Part shown: positions 5,414-8,610 of the stretch, piece after piece
How positions within the stretch are numbered: position 1 is the stretch's first letter
Layout: each line of letters begins with the position of its first letter
Assembly: GCF_001908105.1 (NCBI RefSeq)
Contig: NZ_MKGQ01000057.1
Span: forward strand, 1 to 8,610
Direction of reading: 5' to 3'
Source: Xenorhabdus eapokensis
GTDB lineage: Bacteria; Pseudomonadota; Gammaproteobacteria; Enterobacterales; Enterobacteriaceae
DNA length: 8,610 bases
The notes under the pieces: model-generated
The model's database searches: none
What the model was told of the DNA's origin: nothing
The model's input: the letters and a program-made list of their open reading frames with translations, nothing else
Program-made: the position numbers and the translations under genes

Positions 5414-8163
5414 CTGTTGCGTCGATGACTTTTGCCAAAAATTTATTCCTCTCTGGCATCAACAGCTCATTGAAAACGGATTACGTCAACGGCACCGCGA
5501 AGCTTCCCTTTCGCTCAGCGAAGTCATTATGATCCTCATTTTATTCCATATGAGCCATTATCGTGATTTTAAAACGTTTTATAATAAACATGTAAAACAA
5601 TATCTTACCGCAGATTTTCCCGGATTAGTCAGCTATACCCGCATGCTCACCCTGAAGAAAAGGGCACTGATTCCTTTATGCGCTTTTCTTTCGTCACGTA
5701 AAGCGACAACCCAAGGGATCGCTTTTATTGATTCCACCAAAATTGCTGTTTGTCACAACCTTCGCATTCCCCATCACCGGGTATTTGAGGGAATGGCACA
5801 ACGAGGAAAAACCAGTACAGGCTGGTTCTATGGTTTTAAACTTCATCTGGTTATCAATGATTGCGGTGAACTTTTGGCCGTAAAATTAACCGCCGGAAAT
5901 AAGGATGATCGTCACCCTGTCAAAGCATTGGCAAGAGGGTTAACGGGATGTTTATATGGCGATAAAGGGTATTTATCACAGACTTTATGCGATGAGCTGG
6001 AAGCGGAAGGCGTTACGTTAATCACGAATGTCCGTAGCAACATGAAAGCCAAAGCGTTATCGCTCTGGGATAGGCTGATGTTAAGAAGACGATTTTTGAT
6101 AGAAAGTGTGCCGCAGGCATACAAACTGGGCAGCATAGGGAACGCAGCCAGTATGTAGCATAAGCTTAGGAGGAGATGGTGGCAGACCCACCGAAGTCCG
6201 CTGTCGGAAGCCGGCTTCAAACCCCCTCAAGCGGCTGCCGTAAAGAGCGGTGGTCGTGAGCGTTGAGGTCAAAGCGCGAACAATAGTTCGGCAGGTAGGG
6301 TACAAAGAGACGAGTAAAACCGAACCCATGTGGACGCGTCGTAAAGAAGAGACTTGACATCAAAACCGGGGGCGTTTCTATCTTCCGGGATAAATCTGTG
6401 AGTGAATTCCGAATGCTGCGCAGGTGGTGTCCGGCGTAGAGTGGGCGTGACTTTGTATCGGGCTCTTTCTGGGAACTGCGGGAACCCGTCATCACGATGT
6501 CAAGGGAGAAATGCAAGTCACTAAATTGACAAGTATGAGAGTACCGATGGGTGATACGGGGGCGGAGTGACTCGTAGTAGTGAGGAAATATTTGTAATGA
6601 ATGTGGAGCGAAGGGGTCACGTCAGGCAGCCTTACCCGGTATCCAACTGTCAGGCAGGAGGAGATACGGAGGTTAAGGCAAAACCGTTTGTCATTGAGAA
6701 AAGGGATGTGTATCGTGCCTGGTTATTGGTTAAAACCAATCAAGGTGCGGCAGGCGTGGATGGTCAAACCATCGCGGATTTTGAATCCAATCTGAAAGAT
6801 AATCTGTACAAACTCTGGAACCGCTTATCATCGGGCAGTTATTATCCACCCCCAGTGAAAGGTGTCGCTATTCCCAAGAAGTCGGGAGGTGAACGTCTGC
6901 TGGGTATTCCCACGGTTGCGGATCGCGTGGCGCAAATGGTGGTCAGGCTTTATTTCGAACCGCTTGTTGAGCCTCATTTTCTGCCGGATCCTTATGGCTA
7001 TCGACCGAATAAATCGGCAATTGATGCCATCAGAGTAACAAGGCAGCGATGCTGGCAGCAAGATTGGGTATTGGGGTTCGGTATCAAGGGCTTGTTTGAC
7101 AATATTCCTCATGATTTACTCATGAAATCCGTGAGGAAACATTCAAACAGCCCGTGGATCTGTCTGTATATCGAACGCTGGCTAACTGCACCGATGAAAT
7201 GCCATGGTGAGGTGTTATTCCGGGAGAAAGGCACCCCACAGGGAGGAGTTATCAGCCCGGTGCTGGCAAATCTGTTCCTGCATTATGTGTTCGACAAGTG
7301 GATGCAAAAGCATCATCCCCGGCTGAAGTGGTGTCGTTATGCCGATGATGGTCTGGTTCACTGTCAGAATGAAGCTCAGGCCAGAGAAATACGGAAAATA
7401 CTGGAGCGACGTTTCAGTGAGTGTGGACTGGAACTGCACCCGGACAAAACCTGGATTGCCTACTGCAAGAATGGGGACCGAAAGGGCAGGTATGAACACA
7501 TCAGTTTCGATTTCCTTGGATACACATTTAGGCCAAGATTGGTGAAGAACCGCAAAAGGAACAGCCTGTTTGTGAGTTTTACGCCAGCAGTCAGCAAAAC
7601 GGCGCAAAAGGCCATGAGATTCAAAATTCGCAAGTTGAAGATCCGAATGCGGACAGAACTGAACTTAACACAGATGGCAAACTGGCTAAATCCCATGATA
7701 AGTGGATGGTTGAGCTATTATGGTCAATTTTGTCGTTCAGAGCTGTATAAGGTATTCAGGCAACTCAACAAAGCATTAGTGCGCTGGGCCAGACGAAAGT
7801 ACAAGGCACTGAGCAGGCATAAAATCCAGGCTTCAAAACTGCTTCAAAGGATTGCAAAGCAGCATCAGGGGTTGTTTGCCCATTGGCGGGCAGGAATGAC
7901 AGGCACGTTTGCTTGATGGGAGCGGTATGAGTCGAGAGGCTCACGTACCGTTCTGCGAGAGGCTGCGGGGGTAGTTCCCGCGGTCTACTCAACCGGTCAT
8001 TGATCAGCTCAAAAATATTTCTCAGATAGCGCATTCAAGACATCGTAGTCAGCTCGGTTTTCTGCTGGAAATCGCCGCAGGCCTTATTGCTTATACATTC
8101 CAACCTAAAAAACCGAGCCTGAATCTACGGGATAATGATATCGCTATTTTTAAACGAAGCTGA
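5397..8163 (+). CDS. IS982-family transposase, split by a group II intron (exons 5397-6105 and 7994-8163)
   Basis: This DDE transposase is intact only after removal of the intron. Exon 1 encodes residues 1-236 plus one base; exon 2 encodes the rest. The joined frame is 879 nt, giving 292 aa, the usual IS982 length. Family landmarks are [12 protein letters not shown] (5-16), [15 protein letters not shown] (107-121, Asp112), [17 protein letters not shown] in related form, AGNKDDRHP (167-174), YGDKGYLS (187-194, Asp189) and LIE at 234-236 (Glu236, the presumed last DDE residue). Exon 2 supplies [19 protein letters not shown] and the C-terminal [13 protein letters not shown]. Unspliced, the frame runs on to a stop at 6156-6158 and loses the C-terminus. 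The start codon lies inside the right-end hairpin of the upstream IS200, so the true N-terminus, left inverted repeat and promoter of this IS appear to have been replaced. The right IS end lies between 8163 and 8227 and cannot be placed exactly. Confidence 0.9.
6098..6105 (+). other. IBS1, intron-binding site at the end of exon 1
   Basis: GATAGAAA, the last 8 nt of exon 1, is the exact complement of TTTCTATC at 6375-6382 in the intron. It includes the codon of the catalytic Glu (6102-6104). Confidence 0.85.
6375..6382 (+). other. EBS1, exon-binding site in intron domain I
   Basis: TTTCTATC pairs without mismatch with exon 1 bases 6098-6105. ATCAAAA at 6359-6365, just upstream, could pair with TTTTGAT at 6094-6100 and may contribute an EBS2-like contact, but that pairing overlaps IBS1 and is uncertain. 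Confidence 0.75.
6597..7916 (+). CDS. ltrA: Group II intron reverse transcriptase/maturase with a lost catalytic Asp
   Basis: This intron-encoded protein helps the intron RNA fold and splice and, when active, copies it into DNA at new sites. ATG 6597 is preferred because GAGGAAA lies 8-10 nt upstream; the frame is open back to GTG 6567, giving 449 aa against 439 from the ATG. Numbering from the GTG, landmarks are [11 protein letters not shown] (59-69), [18 protein letters not shown] (103-120), [11 protein letters not shown] (141-151), [16 protein letters not shown] (222-237), the RYADD box (257-261), [10 protein letters not shown] (314-323) and the maturase domain X motif [14 protein letters not shown] (375-388). 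Family members have F/L-D-I-K-G-x-F-D in RT motif 3; here it is FGIKGLFD, with Gly172 (codon 7080-7082, GGT) in place of the first metal-binding Asp. Polymerase activity is probably lost while domain X looks intact. There is no HNH domain, and the protein ends at the usual LFAHW region. Confidence 0.95.
   Translation: MNVERRGHVRQPYPVSNCQAGGDTEVKAKPFVIEKRDVYRAWLLVKTNQGAAGVDGQTIADFESNLKDNLYKLWNRLSSGSYYPPPVKGVAIPKKSGGERLLGIPTVADRVAQMVVRLYFEPLVEPHFLPDPYGYRPNKSAIDAIRVTRQRCWQQDWVLGFGIKGLFDNIPHDLLMKSVRKHSNSPWICLYIERWLTAPMKCHGEVLFREKGTPQGGVISPVLANLFLHYVFDKWMQKHHPRLKWCRYADDGLVHCQNEAQAREIRKILERRFSECGLELHPDKTWIAYCKNGDRKGRYEHISFDFLGYTFRPRLVKNRKRNSLFVSFTPAVSKTAQKAMRFKIRKLKIRMRTELNLTQMANWLNPMISGWLSYYGQFCRSELYKVFRQLNKALVRWARRKYKALSRHKIQASKLLQRIAKQHQGLFAHWRAGMTGTFA
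7920..7953 (+). ncRNA. Group II intron domain V
   Basis: This is the 34-nt catalytic hairpin. The lower stem is GAGCGGTA with TACCGTTC, the bulge is ACG, and the upper stem is GAGTC with GGCTC closed by a GAGA (GNRA) tetraloop. The AGC triad at 7921-7923 is present. It begins four bases after the maturase stop. Confidence 0.93.
7955..7990 (+). ncRNA. Group II intron domain VI with branch-point adenosine
   Basis: The stem reads GAG-AGG-CTGCGGG, loop GGTAGTT, then CCCGCGG-TCT-A-CTC. All positions pair (with G-U pairs) except one bulged A at 7987. That A is the seventh nucleotide from the 3' splice site at 7993, the standard branch-point position. Confidence 0.88.
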
Positions 8164-8207
8164 GGTTATTCAGCTTCCCTGTAGAGGAACACAGTTTAGT
8201 GCTCCTC
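8156..8207. repeat. Two hairpins at the right end of the IS982 element
   Basis: GAAGCTGA (8156-8163, overlapping the transposase stop) pairs perfectly with TCAGCTTC (8170-8177). GAGGAACAC (8184-8192) pairs with GTGCTCCTC (8199-8207) with one mismatch. Neither has a T-run. They probably belong to the IS982 right end, but I cannot identify the terminal repeat itself because the left end of the IS is missing. Confidence 0.45.
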
Positions 8208-8226
8208 CTATAAGGGACTGCCGTCA

Positions 8227-8511
8227 ATGAAGTTTTTTATTTATCAGGCCTTGTCGGCGGTTTACACTAAACCTTATATCCTATTTGGTCATAGCTTTGG
8301 CACCCGGCTGGCGTTTGAGAGTGCGTTACATCAGACCCGGCAAGACAATCCGCCACGCCATATGATCTGTTCTGGCGCCAGAGCGCTCCATCTGCATAAC
8401 CATGCAGATCCTATTCATGAGTTACCGAACAATGATTTCGCCGAAAAACTCGGTCAAATGGGGGGAACACCTGAGATCATTATTAAGAATAACGCGATGC
8501 TCGACTTTTAG
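8227..8511 (+). pseudogene. Type II thioesterase fragment (NRPS/PKS editing thioesterase)
   Basis: These alpha/beta hydrolases remove misprimed acyl groups from carrier proteins of nonribosomal peptide or polyketide synthases. The 94 residues cover only the middle of the roughly 240-aa family. They include YTKPYILFGHSFGTRLAFE, with the nucleophile Ser23 in GHSFG, then HMICSGARALHLH (a form of the family SGxRAPH segment), HELPNNDFAEKLGQMGGTPEI and a stop soon after. The N-terminal third is absent, cut by the IS982 element. The C-terminal part, with the catalytic Asp and His, is missing too. AAGGGA lies 9 nt before ATG 8227, but the product could not be catalytic. It implies that a biosynthetic gene cluster lies or once lay nearby. 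Confidence 0.8.
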
Positions 8512-8523
8512 GGTGAGTTGAAA

Positions 8524-8593
8524 TGACATAGCCGCTCCTTTATAACTTTAAGTCGTCAAAAATAGAGAAATAAAGGAACAAAAGGCTATGTCA
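8524..8593. repeat. 10-bp inverted repeat overlapping the last start codon
   Basis: TGACATAGCC (8524-8533) and GGCTATGTCA (8584-8593) are perfect inverted copies 50 bp apart. The second overlaps ATG 8588. It could be a regulatory site or an IS-end feature; the sequence alone does not say which. Confidence 0.4.
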
Positions 8594-8610
8594 CAGCAAG
8601 ATTTTATCAT
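8588..8610 (+). CDS. Start of a reading frame running off the window
   Basis: ATG 8588 has AAGGA about 11 nt upstream (in AAATAAAGGAAC) and begins MSQQDFI. Only seven complete codons are present. The dense IS setting makes another transposase plausible, but that cannot be decided here. Confidence 0.4.

Larger units (their letters stand above)
4790..5415 (+). mobile_element. IS200-type insertion sequence (IS200/IS605 family), boundaries approximate
   Basis: The element has an intact Y1 tyrosine transposase gene flanked by subterminal hairpins instead of inverted repeats. The left hairpin is CCACCTCC/GGAGGTGG (4795-4802 with 4806-4813). At the right side are CGCCCC/GGGGCG (5364-5369 with 5373-5378) and CCGCCTT/AAGGCGG (5388-5394 with 5400-5406) followed by ATTTTTAC. 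In this family TnpA recognises such end hairpins as single-stranded DNA and cleaves a few bases outside them. The exact ends are not fixed. The right-end hairpin overlaps the start of the IS982 transposase gene. Confidence 0.75.
6106..7993 (+). mobile_element. Group II intron, 1888 nt, full length
   Basis: The intron is a self-splicing retroelement inserted in the sense orientation in the IS982 transposase gene. The 5' end is GTGTG (GUGYG consensus) and the 3' end is AC (AY consensus). EBS1 (6375-6382) pairs perfectly over 8 nt with exon 1. Domain IV carries the maturase gene (about 6597-7916). Domain V (7920-7953) has the AGC triad and a GAGA tetraloop, and domain VI has a bulged branch-point A at 7987. 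Removing 6106-7993 restores the transposase frame exactly. The maturase lacks a C-terminal HNH endonuclease. I did not assign a structural class. Confidence 0.93.

Noticed and set aside
6106..6158. Native end of the IS982 transposase at the TGA 6156-6158
   Set aside because: The last residues (from SV on) do not match the family and come from intron sequence. The true C-terminus is found in exon 2.
6567..6596. GTG 6567 as the start of the intron maturase
   Set aside because: The ten extra codons lie in intron RNA sequence with no clear ribosome binding site, while ATG 6597 has GAGGAAA at a good distance.
7215..7696. Minus-strand frames inside the maturase gene
   Set aside because: They overlap a strongly supported reverse transcriptase with family motifs in the plus frame.
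1..8610. CRISPR arrays and tRNA or rRNA genes
   Set aside because: No regularly spaced direct repeats and no tRNA-like cloverleaf or rRNA sequence were seen on either strand by eye.

Overview
The window looks like accessory DNA from an enterobacterium. The IS types, a type II thioesterase remnant of the kind found next to NRPS/PKS clusters, and a DUF3289-like protein suggest the Xenorhabdus/Photorhabdus side of Enterobacterales. This is inference from gene content; no housekeeping gene or rRNA is present. Most of the window is a graveyard of insertion sequences with short host-gene scraps between them.

Layout. (1) 1-1603: an IS110/IS1111-type element bounded by 12-bp subterminal inverted repeats (121-132 and 1467-1478). 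Its transposase carries a one-base frameshift, and about 257 nt of noncoding DNA follows the gene where IS1111-type elements encode their guide (bridge/seek) RNA. Open reading frames on both flanks suggest it split a host gene. (2) 1679-3205: an AT-rich island with a 60-aa two-helix membrane protein convergent to a 425-aa protein made of two tandem copies of one domain, sharing a terminator hairpin. (3) 3443-3860: the left end of an IS6-family element, then sequences resembling Tn5/IS50 inside and outside ends. (4) 3857-4637: an unrecognised gene broken by a frameshift and a nonsense codon, followed by a good terminator. (5) about 4790-5415: an IS200-type element with an intact Y1 tyrosine transposase. 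(6) 5397-8163: an IS982-family transposase gene interrupted by a group II intron. (7) 8227-8511: a type II thioesterase fragment. (8) 8588-8610: the start of another reading frame.

The centrepiece is the group II intron. It can be mapped to the base (6106-7993). It starts GTGTG and has a canonical 34-nt domain V and a domain VI with a single bulged A seven nucleotides from the 3' end. It also has an 8-nt EBS1 complementary to the last 8 nt of exon 1. Removing it restores a 292-aa IS982 transposase, and the insertion lies one nucleotide after the codon of the presumed catalytic Glu. The intron-encoded reverse transcriptase/maturase is full length but has Gly where the first catalytic Asp of the polymerase is expected. 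I infer an intron that may still splice, and so leave its host IS functional, but can no longer reverse transcribe its RNA.
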